Positions 28,519 through 36,893 of a stretch of 64,000 bases of DNA are shown here, piece by piece. Numbering within the stretch: position 1 is the stretch's first letter; each line of letters begins with the position of its first letter. The notes below the pieces were generated by a model. That model had not been told where the DNA came from. It was given only the letters and a program-made list of their open reading frames with translations, and searched no databases. The DNA is from an uncultured Saprospiraceae bacterium. GTDB taxonomy: Bacteria > Bacteroidota > Bacteroidia > Chitinophagales > Saprospiraceae. The position numbers and the translations under genes are program-made. The stretch lies in the NCBI GenBank assembly GCA_938016265.1, contig CALLWB010000016.1:1-64000 (forward strand). Reading direction: 5' to 3'.

Positions 28519-29555
28519 AAGCTTTGACCGATTACTTGTTTAATATTCGGATAAAATTTGGGGTTGAAACCAAATTCGGAAACCCCCAAACCGGTTACTC
28601 CATCCAGCGTATATTCAGACAATCCTTCAAATATTTGATAATCGTCCTCCATTTCAAAAAGAAACCGGTCAATTATTTTCACATGCATCGTCTTAGTTGT
28701 TCCATTATGCAACGTAAATGGCACAGTAAAGTTTCTAGGAATCAGCTCTTTTGAAGAGATTTCCGCCATGGAGCTACAGCTTTTCAGAGCGACAGTTTCA
28801 TCACCAGTTTGGAGAAATCCAGCCTGCAGATCTCCTAAAAAATTGTACGAAATCCCGCTGATATTAAATGCTCTTTTATCGTCTAATAAGCCACCAATCC
28901 AAATGTGTCGTTTCCAATTCCCCCATTTTCGGACACCAAATGAATGGTCTCGAATAGAATACCAGTCAACTTCCGTCAATTCTCCATCAATTTCAATTGT
29001 GCCTTTCAGGTAGCCGGCTTGCTCGTAGTGTTGTTTCGAAATTTCATTTAACTTGGAAAAAAATGCTTTATTCCAAGGTTGTTCAGCGATCGATTGGTGT
29101 ATAATGTTCGCTGGTTTTATCTGCTTGAAGTCTGCTACTCGGTTTACTGCCTCAAAAGTAAGATCGATTTTTGCTTTCCGCGAATGTCCCTGGTCGTCCT
29201 GGAGCATTCCATGAAAAAGAACTTTCCATTTTTGTCCGAGCGCTTCGCATTTAAACTGCAGATTTCCTTGTTGAAATTGTTCTCCATATGCGCCTTTCAA
29301 ATCTGCCAGATGGAAACGGCCTTTACTTGGAAGGTGAAACTTAAGCCACCATTCGTTCTTACCAGAATTACGAAACGCCATTCTTGTAACGAAAGAACTT
29401 CCATCATAACTCCGCCCATTGAAGTAACTGCTGTCATTGAAGTTTTCTACCTCCGGGTTGGAATGTCTTGTTTCTAGAATTTCTATCGGCAAAGGTGATT
29501 TTTTCTTACCGCTCTCTACCATCTTTTTTGCTAAAAAAGTTTTAATGATACCCAT
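28515..29555 (-). CDS. CrtC/lipocalin-like protein paired with the dikinase
   Basis: About 346 residues from the ATG at 29555 (a TTG at 29570 is possible). There is no signal peptide. It is beta-rich with paired sheets and conserved-looking blocks: FNGRSYDGSSFVTRM, WWLKFHLPSKGRFHLA, IAEQPWNKAFF, HYEQAGYLKGTIEIDGE, RDHSFGVRKWGNWKRHIWIGG, LDDKRAFNI. These blocks resemble the N-terminal domain that precedes a PEP-synthase-like enzyme in long invertebrate proteins, and more distantly CrtC-like hydratases with a two-lipocalin fold. It is the first gene of a two-gene operon with four-base overlap. It probably binds or modifies the same hydrophobic substrate as the dikinase; that is inference. Confidence 0.65.
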   Translation of the reverse strand: MGIIKTFLAKKMVESGKKKSPLPIEILETRHSNPEVENFNDSSYFNGRSYDGSSFVTRMAFRNSGKNEWWLKFHLPSKGRFHLADLKGAYGEQFQQGNLQFKCEALGQKWKVLFHGMLQDDQGHSRKAKIDLTFEAVNRVADFKQIKPANIIHQSIAEQPWNKAFFSKLNEISKQHYEQAGYLKGTIEIDGELTEVDWYSIRDHSFGVRKWGNWKRHIWIGGLLDDKRAFNISGISYNFLGDLQAGFLQTGDETVALKSCSSMAEISSKELIPRNFTVPFTLHNGTTKTMHVKIIDRFLFEMEDDYQIFEGLSEYTLDGVTGLGVSEFGFNPKFYPNIKQVIGQSL

Positions 29556-29570
29556 TCCATATTTTTTCAA

Positions 29571-29806
29571 TACTCAAGAAAGCGGAAGTTAATGAATATA
29601 TTGGTTATTGAGTTATTAAGTTATTGAGTTATTTAGTAAATAAGGTCTTCCTGAGAGTAAACGGCCTATTCCATCGATCTACTGAATTCCAGGGGGAAAC
29701 GAATTGGCCGTTTAGATTGAGGCCTGCCTGCCTGCCTGCTGTGCTTCGAGAGGCAAGCCTGCCTGAATCCCGATCTTTGTTGAAATAAACAATAATTTCC
29801 TTATTT
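29571..29806. repeat. divergent intergenic region with simple repeats
   Basis: It contains a run of GAGTTATTAAGTTATTGAGTT type at 29607-29640, an inverted repeat AAACGGCC/GGCCGTTT (about 29663 and 29705) and four GCCT units at 29722-29739, followed by GAGAGGCAAGCCTGCCTG. It separates divergent genes. TTTG at about 29777-29781 and TATTTTTG just before the aminopeptidase start resemble promoter boxes. Confidence 0.5.
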
Positions 29807-29812
29807 TTGAAT

Positions 29813-31597
29813 ATGCAAAATGAAAATTTAAAAGTCCTACGAAAATTATTTTCGAAGCATGATATAAGTGGTTATTTCATACCTAGAACAGACCCACATC
29901 AAAGTGAATATATTGCGCGGTATTGGGAGTCCGTTTCTTGGCTGACTGGATTTACTGGTTCAGCGGCAAATGTCGTAATTACTGCAGACTTTGCAGGTGT
30001 TTGGACAGATTCAAGGTATTTCATACAAGGAGAACGCCAACTCAAAAATTCGAGTTTTGAGTTAATGAAGTTGCGCGTGCCCCACACCCCGCAATACATA
30101 GAATGGTTGGTCGAAAATTTTCAAGAGGGACAAACACTTGGAGTTGACGGCAAACTAATTTCGAGAGCGGGGTTCAAATACCTCGAAAAAAGATTGCGCA
30201 AAAAAAATATCCACATCAATACCAAGGTGGATTTAATCAATCCTAGCTGGAATTCTCGTGCGCCATTCCCAAACAAAATGATTTTTGATCATCCTGTTCA
30301 ATATTGTGGAAAGAGCAGAGCAGAAAAACTGATCGCCGTTCGACAGGAAATGAAAACCCAAGGGGCTGATGGCCACATTATTGCTGCACTCGATGACATT
30401 GCATGGCTATTGAATATCCGAGGGTTGGATTCCGATTTCACTCCTTTCGCTATTAGTTATCTATACCTCAACCAAACTAAGGTCTATCTTTTCATTCAAG
30501 TAGAAAAAGTGCCCGAGTCTGTAAAGGAACTCTTGAGAAAAGATGGAGTGGAGCTACTACCCTACCAAGATCTAGACAAGTTTTTATATACGCTCTCAGA
30601 AAAAACCACCCTGCTACTAGATCCGAAAAGAACCAGCCAATGGATCCATGAGTCCGTGCCTGAACACTGCAAAATTCTGGAGCAGGAGAATATTACCACC
30701 GTCTTAAAATCCATCAAAAATAAAGTGGAAATTGAGAACATAAAAAAGGTGATGCTCAAGGATGGAATTGCCCTTACCAAGTTTCTAATATGGCTCGAAA
30801 ACAACCTAGGCAAACAACGCATCACTGAAATCAGTGCTGCAGAACAACTAGAAGCGTTCCGTCGGGAACAGGGAGATTTCATCTCGCCAAGCTTCTCTAC
30901 AATTGCCGGATACAAGGAGCATGGCGCAATAGTTCACTACCGAGCAACACCAGAAACCGTTTTTGAACTGAAACCAGAGGGGCTATTTTTACTCGATTCT
31001 GGTGCACAATATTTGGATGGCACGACAGATATCACAAGAACAATAGCGCTTGGCCCACCAACAAATCAGGAAAAAAAGGACTTCACACTCGTACTAAAAG
31101 GCCATATCCAAATAGCCAGACAACGATTTCCGAGCGGGACAAAGGGCTATCAACTGGACATTCTGGCAAGACAAGCGATGTGGCAGCACGGTATAAACTT
31201 TGGGCATGGCACAGGACACGGTGTTGGGTTTTGTTTGAATGTGCACGAAGGCCCACAATCTATTAGCAGTTCAGGAAAAGGTGGGCCCAATAGTGCCTTC
31301 GTTCCCGGCATGCTCACCTCCAACGAGCCTGGTATATACCGGGAAGGCGAATATGGAATAAGAACAGAAAATTTAGTACTCACTGTCTTTGATGAGGAAA
31401 CCCCTTTCGGGGAATTTTATGGTTTTGAAACCGTGACTTTGTGTCCAATTGACCGTTCGCTAATTGACGCTTCGTTAATGACTCCTGAGGAAATCAGTTG
31501 GTTAAATGCATACCATAAAAACGTTTATAACCTAGTAAGTCCACATTTGGATGCAGAAGAAAACCTTTGGTTGATGGAAAAAACAAAAACTATATGA
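29813..31597 (+). CDS. pepP: Xaa-Pro aminopeptidase (aminopeptidase P, M24B)
   Basis: About 594 residues from the ATG at 29813 (a TTG six bases earlier is in frame). Three domains are seen: two creatinase-like N-terminal domains (IPRTDPHQSEYIARYWESV; WLTGFTGSAANVVIT) and a pita-bread metallopeptidase domain. Metal ligands are visible in LLDSGAQYLDGTTDITRTIA (two Asp), GHGTGHGVGFCLNVHEGP (His), SNEPGIYREGEYGIRTENL (two Glu). The length matches the long, three-domain eukaryote-like aminopeptidase P found in Bacteroidota rather than the 440-residue E. coli enzyme. It removes N-terminal residues before proline, in the cytosol. A -7-like box lies right before the start. Confidence 0.92.
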   Translation: MQNENLKVLRKLFSKHDISGYFIPRTDPHQSEYIARYWESVSWLTGFTGSAANVVITADFAGVWTDSRYFIQGERQLKNSSFELMKLRVPHTPQYIEWLVENFQEGQTLGVDGKLISRAGFKYLEKRLRKKNIHINTKVDLINPSWNSRAPFPNKMIFDHPVQYCGKSRAEKLIAVRQEMKTQGADGHIIAALDDIAWLLNIRGLDSDFTPFAISYLYLNQTKVYLFIQVEKVPESVKELLRKDGVELLPYQDLDKFLYTLSEKTTLLLDPKRTSQWIHESVPEHCKILEQENITTVLKSIKNKVEIENIKKVMLKDGIALTKFLIWLENNLGKQRITEISAAEQLEAFRREQGDFISPSFSTIAGYKEHGAIVHYRATPETVFELKPEGLFLLDSGAQYLDGTTDITRTIALGPPTNQEKKDFTLVLKGHIQIARQRFPSGTKGYQLDILARQAMWQHGINFGHGTGHGVGFCLNVHEGPQSISSSGKGGPNSAFVPGMLTSNEPGIYREGEYGIRTENLVLTVFDEETPFGEFYGFETVTLCPIDRSLIDASLMTPEEISWLNAYHKNVYNLVSPHLDAEENLWLMEKTKTI

Positions 31598-31662
31598 AAC
31601 TGTTTGGACCTGTAACTTCATCATTTTCCATTTGTTATGGAAATGCGCATTAATCAACTTAG

Positions 31663-32658
31663 ATGAAAAAAATGTATTTCTTACTTGGAATTTTATTGTT
31701 ATTAATCCTTCTTTTTCTTCTGGGGCCTAAGATGAATTTCCCTGAATACAATGCTTCTTTGCCAACGATTCCTTGGTCGCTGGATGAAATAGAAACCCAA
31801 ATTACCGAAAGGGACAAAACTACTCCCAATCTGAAACCGAACAATCAGGGCAGAATTGTTTGGGCCGATTCTATAAAAAAAACACCCTATGCCCTGGTCT
31901 ATTTGCATGGTTATTCTGCCAGTCCGATGGAAGGCGATCCGGTGCACCTGAATTTTGCCAAGCGATACGGTTGCAATTTGTATGTGCCCCGACTTTCTCA
32001 GCACGGAATAAAGGACCAGGAAACCTTCAAAACACTCACCCCGAAGGATTTGATTGCAGATGCAAAAGAAGCATTGGCCATCGGCAAAAAGCTAGGAGGA
32101 AAGGTGATTTTAATGTCCTGTTCTACAGGGAGCACCTTATCTATTTATTTGGCGACGGAACATCCGGAGTTGGTGCATTCGATGATCATGTATTCCCCAA
32201 ATCTCAATCTGGCAGATCCTACAGCGGCCTTGCTGACCAAGCCTTGGGGACTATCCATTGCTCGCAAAGTAATTGGAGAACATCGGGAGCTAACTTCCTT
32301 GATCGGGACAAAAAAAGAACAATATACAACTTGTAAATACCGTGTCGAAGGGTTGATTTGCTTAAAAACGCTCTTAGAAGAAACGATGACGGATGATCGG
32401 TTTAAAGAGGTGACTCAACCTTATTTCATCGGCTATTATTACAAAAATGAAAAAGAAAAGGATAACATCATCGACATAGATAGAATCAAGGATTTTGATA
32501 GATTGACTAGTTCCAATCCTTCTGCCAAACAGGTGGTTGCATTTCCAGATGCAGGAACCCACGTTCTCCCTTCCGATTTGTACAATCCCCACATTGATAA
32601 TTTGGAGCAGGCCACTTTTCAGTTCGCGGATTCGTTGTTAGGATTGGTCAAAGAATAG
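31663..32658 (+). CDS. membrane-anchored alpha/beta hydrolase
   Basis: A 331-residue protein. An N-terminal hydrophobic segment (residues 4-22, ILLLLILLFLLG) anchors or exports it. The alpha/beta hydrolase core shows YLHGYSASPMEGDP (oxyanion region), the nucleophile elbow LMSCSTGSTLS with Ser near residue 153, and the His loop FPDAGTHVLPSD. The elbow is S-x-S-x-G, with the usual first Gly replaced, as in some monoacylglycerol-lipase-like esterases. The substrate is unknown, probably a carboxylic ester. It lies 65 bases after the aminopeptidase gene on the same strand and may be co-transcribed. Confidence 0.8.
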   Translation: MKKMYFLLGILLLLILLFLLGPKMNFPEYNASLPTIPWSLDEIETQITERDKTTPNLKPNNQGRIVWADSIKKTPYALVYLHGYSASPMEGDPVHLNFAKRYGCNLYVPRLSQHGIKDQETFKTLTPKDLIADAKEALAIGKKLGGKVILMSCSTGSTLSIYLATEHPELVHSMIMYSPNLNLADPTAALLTKPWGLSIARKVIGEHRELTSLIGTKKEQYTTCKYRVEGLICLKTLLEETMTDDRFKEVTQPYFIGYYYKNEKEKDNIIDIDRIKDFDRLTSSNPSAKQVVAFPDAGTHVLPSDLYNPHIDNLEQATFQFADSLLGLVKE

Positions 32659-32747
32659 TAACGCCAAAAGGATTCCATGACAAGGGACTTTCTGCAAGGA
32701 ATATCCTAAATTCGCATTATATTTAATTGCATAGAACTATATAAACA

Positions 32748-33836
32748 ATGAAACAATCAAGCCCTCAAAATCCACCACCACCATTTAGTTGCCGATATTC
32801 CCCGCAAATACCCGAGCTATTACTGCAGTTAAATTGTACAATCGGAATAACGACCTACCAGGCGGGAAAATTGATTTTTGTATCTGCGAAGGATGAACAT
32901 GTGCTGGTTCAACTCCCTAGAAATTTTGATAAACCGATGGGAATTGCCCATGATCTGAAAAACGATAAATTGGCGTTGGCTTGTAAGGAGGAAATCGTAG
33001 TTTTTGCGAATTCTCCCGATCTAGGAGCGTTTTATCCAAAGGCACCGAACCGATATGATGCCTTGTATATGCCAAGAGCTACCTTTCACACAGGGCCGCT
33101 TGATATCCATGATTTGTCTTTTGGAGGTGATGGTCATTTGTATGCGGTGAATACGCTGTTTTCATGTATTGTGCGCATTGATGATAATTATAATTTTACG
33201 CCGGTTTGGATGCCGCCATTTATTGATGCGCTGGTTTCTGAAGACCGTTGCCATCTGAACGGGATGGCGATGAAGAATGGCAAACCGAAATATGCCACTG
33301 CCTTTAATCAAGGTAACAGCTTTCAAAGCTGGCGGGAAACGGTAACGGAAACCGGGGTAATTTTTGATTTGGAAACGAATAAGGTAGTTGCGAAAAATCT
33401 CCCCATGCCGCATTCTCCAAGAATATATGGCGACGACCTGTATGTCTTACTTTCTGCGACTGGAGAGCTGGCAAAAATCAATGTGGAGGATGGCTCCTAT
33501 TCTGTTGTTTTGCAGACGGATGGATTTGTACGGGGGATGTCTTTGCACAAGGATTATTTGTTTATTGGTCTGTCTAAACTGCGTCGGAACTCCTCTACTT
33601 TTGGAAAACTGCCGTTTGCTGAAAAGGCAAATGAAGCCGGTATTTTGGTCGCTCATCTTCCAACCGGAAGTCTGGTTGGAAAAATTTCTTATCTAAGTTC
33701 CGTGGATGAGATCTATGATATTCACATCCTTCCTGACAAGGTACGTCCCAACATTCTGAACACCAGAACACCTGATCACAAATTAGGGTTGATGACGCCT
33801 GGGGCGACATATTGGGCGAAGGCGGGAAATGACTAA
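32748..33836 (+). CDS. TIGR03032 family beta-propeller protein
   Basis: A 362-residue protein with no signal peptide. Features of the TIGR03032 family are seen: an N-terminal SCRYSPQIPELLLQLNCTIG, ITTYQAGKLIFVS, the PRNFDKPMGIAHD block, FHTGPLDIHDLSFG, LVSEDRCHLNGMAM and the ending SVDEIYDIHILPDKVRPNIL. The family is predicted to form a propeller, and its function is unknown; in other bacteria it is often found next to TPR or sulfotransferase-like genes. Here the neighbours are an esterase upstream (90 bases) and a T9SS protein downstream. Confidence 0.85.
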   Translation: MKQSSPQNPPPPFSCRYSPQIPELLLQLNCTIGITTYQAGKLIFVSAKDEHVLVQLPRNFDKPMGIAHDLKNDKLALACKEEIVVFANSPDLGAFYPKAPNRYDALYMPRATFHTGPLDIHDLSFGGDGHLYAVNTLFSCIVRIDDNYNFTPVWMPPFIDALVSEDRCHLNGMAMKNGKPKYATAFNQGNSFQSWRETVTETGVIFDLETNKVVAKNLPMPHSPRIYGDDLYVLLSATGELAKINVEDGSYSVVLQTDGFVRGMSLHKDYLFIGLSKLRRNSSTFGKLPFAEKANEAGILVAHLPTGSLVGKISYLSSVDEIYDIHILPDKVRPNILNTRTPDHKLGLMTPGATYWAKAGND

Positions 33837-34325
33837 TGGTACTATCTATTTCCATTAACTGAACGCATTTACGAGTGCCAGCATACGATAGACTAATCCA
33901 CCGTTCAACAATTCGATTTTTGAAATTAAAACAAATTTCTTCTATTCAATACGTGTACCTGCAATTCAAATTGTCAGTATAGTAATTAACCGAATGTATT
34001 ATAATTTTACAAGAGTTGGTTAGCTAGGAAAACGACAGATTATTGATCTTGGTGTTCTTCTCAAATAGAACCAGAGTAAATAAACCAAAATAATTGATTT
34101 AGTGAGTTTTTTTAATCCTCCTGCATAAAGTTGCAGGAGGATTAATATTCTACTCTTTAAAAACAGACTAATCTGAAGAAATCGGCGACCATTTCACAAT
34201 AATAGATGTTATATATTTGTTAAATAGAATACAATTGATGGATAACTTTCGTTCTCGATAATATAAAAATGGTATCAATATTTAATACCGCCTTAATCCT
34301 AAAAAATTAACCAAAAAACGGAACT
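33837..34325. other. 490-base intergenic region
   Basis: No gene was recognised. It holds AATCCACCGTTCAACAATT (a relative of the CCATTAACCAATCCACC motif) near 33896, a perfect 14-base hairpin at 34112-34145, and TATATTTG at about 34209-34216, which fits the -7 box for the T9SS protein gene about 110 bases downstream. Confidence 0.5.
34112..34145. repeat. perfect 14-base hairpin
   Basis: TTAATCCTCCTGCA (34112-34125), loop TAAAGT, TGCAGGAGGATTAA (34132-34145). A T-run lies on the 5' side only, so it is not a typical terminator in either direction. It carries CCTCC and GGAGG, unusual in a genome with little Shine-Dalgarno use. Confidence 0.65.
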
Positions 34326-36611
34326 ATGAATTTTCATATCTACTCCAGAAAAAGAAAAAAACTAACTAGACTGCTCAAGCGACTTTCCATTATTATTGCA
34401 AAACCATGGAAGTATTCCCGAAAGGAATATGAAAAAACCACTCGAAAAATAAAACAGTTAGTCGCTGATCTAAAAAACCAATTATCCAGCATTGAATTGA
34501 AGCGAATTGTTGGCCCGGCCGCACTTATTCTAGGTCTGACACTCAGCCAAACAACAAACGCACAGACATTTAAACCGCCAACACAAAACCCTTATGGACT
34601 GATTCCTCTCGGTGATGAATTCACCAGAAACTTTGTAGATATAGATGGAGACGGTGATCTGGATTATTTCGCAGGGTCCTATGGTATGAATGTTTTTTAC
34701 AAAGAAAATACAGGAACTTCTACTAACCCTCAGTTTGGAACACTCCAAAACAACCCATTTGGCATCGTCCCAGTTACCTATTTGAATTTTACAGAATTTG
34801 CAGATTTAGATAATGATGGGGATCTGGATTTATTGATGGGGGATTCTTATGTAGGAATGAATTATTTTGAGAATACTGGTACCGCAAATGCTCCGCAGTT
34901 TGCCGCTGCAATACTAAACCCATTTAACCTGCCAGCCATTTCTGGATTCTCAGTTCCTGCAATAGCAGATTTGGATGGTGACGGAGATTTGGACTTGTTG
35001 GTTGGGGCAGATTATGGAGCATTGAACTACTATGAGAATATTGGAACTGCCAACTCACCCTCCTTTGCTGCCCAACAACAAAATCCATTTGGTCTTACCG
35101 CGACCTATTACTATGCTTTCCCTGATATAACAGATCTGGATAAAGATGGAGATCTGGATATATTAGTTGGAGAATATGATGGAATAATGCAATATTTTGA
35201 GAATACAGGAACCGCCAACAACCCACAGTTTGCTGCTCCACAACAAAACCCATTTGGCTTGTCTAGCACTTATTACATTGCTTTTCCTTCGTTTGCTGAT
35301 ATTGATGACGATGGCGATCAGGATCTGTTTGTAGGAGAATATTATGGAGATGTCCAATACTTTGAGAACAATACGCCACCCGTTGATAATGACGGCGATT
35401 TATTCTTTAGCGATGTAGATTGCGATGACAATAATGCTGCTATTTTCCCTGGAGCTACGGAACTTTGTGATGGAGTTGATAATAATTGTGATGGGATGAT
35501 TGATGAAGGATTTAATCCAACGACCTACTACGCTGATACAGATAATGATGGTGCAGGAGATCCGGCAAACACTACTGCAAATTGCACAGCGGTTGTCCCC
35601 GCTGGTTATGTCACGAACGGTGACGACTGCGATGATACCAATGATCAAATAAGCCCGACAGCAACCGAAATTTGCGATGGGATCGACAATAATTGCGATG
35701 GCAACATTGATGAAGGATTTACTCCAATAACTTATTATGCCGATACGGATGGAGATGGAGTTGGTGTTAGTACCGATACAGTCTCTACTTGCAGCGCAGC
35801 GCCTAACGGTTATACAGCTGCCAATGGTGATTGCGACGACAATGATTCGTCTGTTTTCCCAGGAGCTACTGAGCTTTGCGACGGTGTTGATAATAATTGT
35901 GATGGGATGATTGATGAAGGGTTTCCTATGTTCACTTATTATGTTGATAGTGATAATGATGGAGAAGGTGATCCCAATATGTCAATCACTACCTGTATTT
36001 CAATAACGCCTCCAGGATTAGTCACCAATGGAGATGATTGTGACGATCAGAATTCGGATATATATTCCGCTGCTGCTGAAATCTGTGATGGGATTGACAA
36101 TAACTGCAACGGAATGATTGATGAAGGATTAGCAATCATTGATTATTATGAAGACACGGACAATGATGGATACGGGTCCTCCACCAGCTTTGTTTCTTCT
36201 TGTGAAACCACCCCTCCTTCTGGTTATGTAACTGACAATACCGACTGTGATGACACCAACGATGAAATCAATCCAGGAGCCACAGAGATTGTAAATAATG
36301 GAATTGACGAAGATTGCGATGGAGCTGATTTATTGAGTAGCAACGAGGATTTAAAATCAGCTTTAGGCATCTCGATCTACCCAAATCCAGCAAGCAACTT
36401 CCTGAATATATCAGGAAATTTCGATCAAATCCAAGTGACAAACATTGAAGTATTCGATATTCAAGGACGAAGAGTTTACGCCGATCAAAGCAATTTTACT
36501 GGAACCTCCAAGCAACTGGATGTTTCTACATTTGGCCCGGGAATGTATATTCTTAAGGTCACCGAAAAAAGTCAAAAAACTGGAATTCAACGATTTTCAA
36601 TTTTGAAATAA
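34326..36611 (+). CDS. T9SS-secreted FG-GAP/MopE-repeat protein
   Basis: A 761-residue protein. The N-terminus is unusual: about 58 very basic residues (MNFHIYSRKRKKLTRLLKRL onward) precede the hydrophobic stretch of the signal peptide, which ends TNAQ near 78. Five FG-GAP-like repeats follow, each with DxDxDGDxD (DIDGDGDLD, DLDNDGDLD and so on) and YFENTGTANxPQFAA. Then come five MopE-like metal-binding units of the form DCDD...PGATELCDGVDNNCDGMIDEG. The last 75 residues are a T9SS type A tail (SIYPNPASNFLNISG; PGMYILKVTEKSQKTG). It is likely a calcium-loaded surface or secreted protein. It is flanked by a hairpin upstream and a terminator downstream. Confidence 0.88.
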   Translation: MNFHIYSRKRKKLTRLLKRLSIIIAKPWKYSRKEYEKTTRKIKQLVADLKNQLSSIELKRIVGPAALILGLTLSQTTNAQTFKPPTQNPYGLIPLGDEFTRNFVDIDGDGDLDYFAGSYGMNVFYKENTGTSTNPQFGTLQNNPFGIVPVTYLNFTEFADLDNDGDLDLLMGDSYVGMNYFENTGTANAPQFAAAILNPFNLPAISGFSVPAIADLDGDGDLDLLVGADYGALNYYENIGTANSPSFAAQQQNPFGLTATYYYAFPDITDLDKDGDLDILVGEYDGIMQYFENTGTANNPQFAAPQQNPFGLSSTYYIAFPSFADIDDDGDQDLFVGEYYGDVQYFENNTPPVDNDGDLFFSDVDCDDNNAAIFPGATELCDGVDNNCDGMIDEGFNPTTYYADTDNDGAGDPANTTANCTAVVPAGYVTNGDDCDDTNDQISPTATEICDGIDNNCDGNIDEGFTPITYYADTDGDGVGVSTDTVSTCSAAPNGYTAANGDCDDNDSSVFPGATELCDGVDNNCDGMIDEGFPMFTYYVDSDNDGEGDPNMSITTCISITPPGLVTNGDDCDDQNSDIYSAAAEICDGIDNNCNGMIDEGLAIIDYYEDTDNDGYGSSTSFVSSCETTPPSGYVTDNTDCDDTNDEINPGATEIVNNGIDEDCDGADLLSSNEDLKSALGISIYPNPASNFLNISGNFDQIQVTNIEVFDIQGRRVYADQSNFTGTSKQLDVSTFGPGMYILKVTEKSQKTGIQRFSILK

Positions 36612-36636
36612 TTTTTTTTAGTAAGTTCCCTTTTCA

Positions 36637-36673
36637 GAAGCCTTCTTGTATTTTTTTACAAGGAGGCTTTTTA
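36637..36673 (+). terminator. Rho-independent terminator of the FG-GAP protein gene
   Basis: AAGCCTTCTTGTA pairs with TACAAGGAGGCTT (one mismatch) and is followed by TTT. It starts 25 bases after the stop. Confidence 0.8.
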
Positions 36674-36893
36674 GCATCGGCGAGTATTTTTGTAGAGCGT
36701 CCTTTTGGTAGAAGATAGAGGGACGAAAAACAGAGGACTCTTCCGCAATAAGTAAGCAGATTCCTTCAAAATCTTAAGGAGTCTTAAAGGACCGTTTAAT
36801 AAATGAAGGAACCGTGACGCTAGGGTATTGGACAGCGACGATCCACCTAGATCCAATAACCAAGGTGTTGTAGTCCTTATTAAATTATCATTT
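36674..36893. other. spacer between convergent genes
   Basis: No gene or clear signal is seen between the T9SS protein terminator and the end of parE; short frames here lack any recognisable feature. Confidence 0.4.

Noticed and set aside
29722-29767. GCCT tetranucleotide run as a phase-variation switch
   Set aside because: Only four perfect units and not inside a gene or between promoter boxes at critical spacing.
32837-33235. Possibility that the esterase, TIGR03032 and aminopeptidase genes form a single functional operon
   Set aside because: Same strand and gaps of 65-90 bases allow co-transcription, but there is no functional link visible and no overlap, so I do not claim it.
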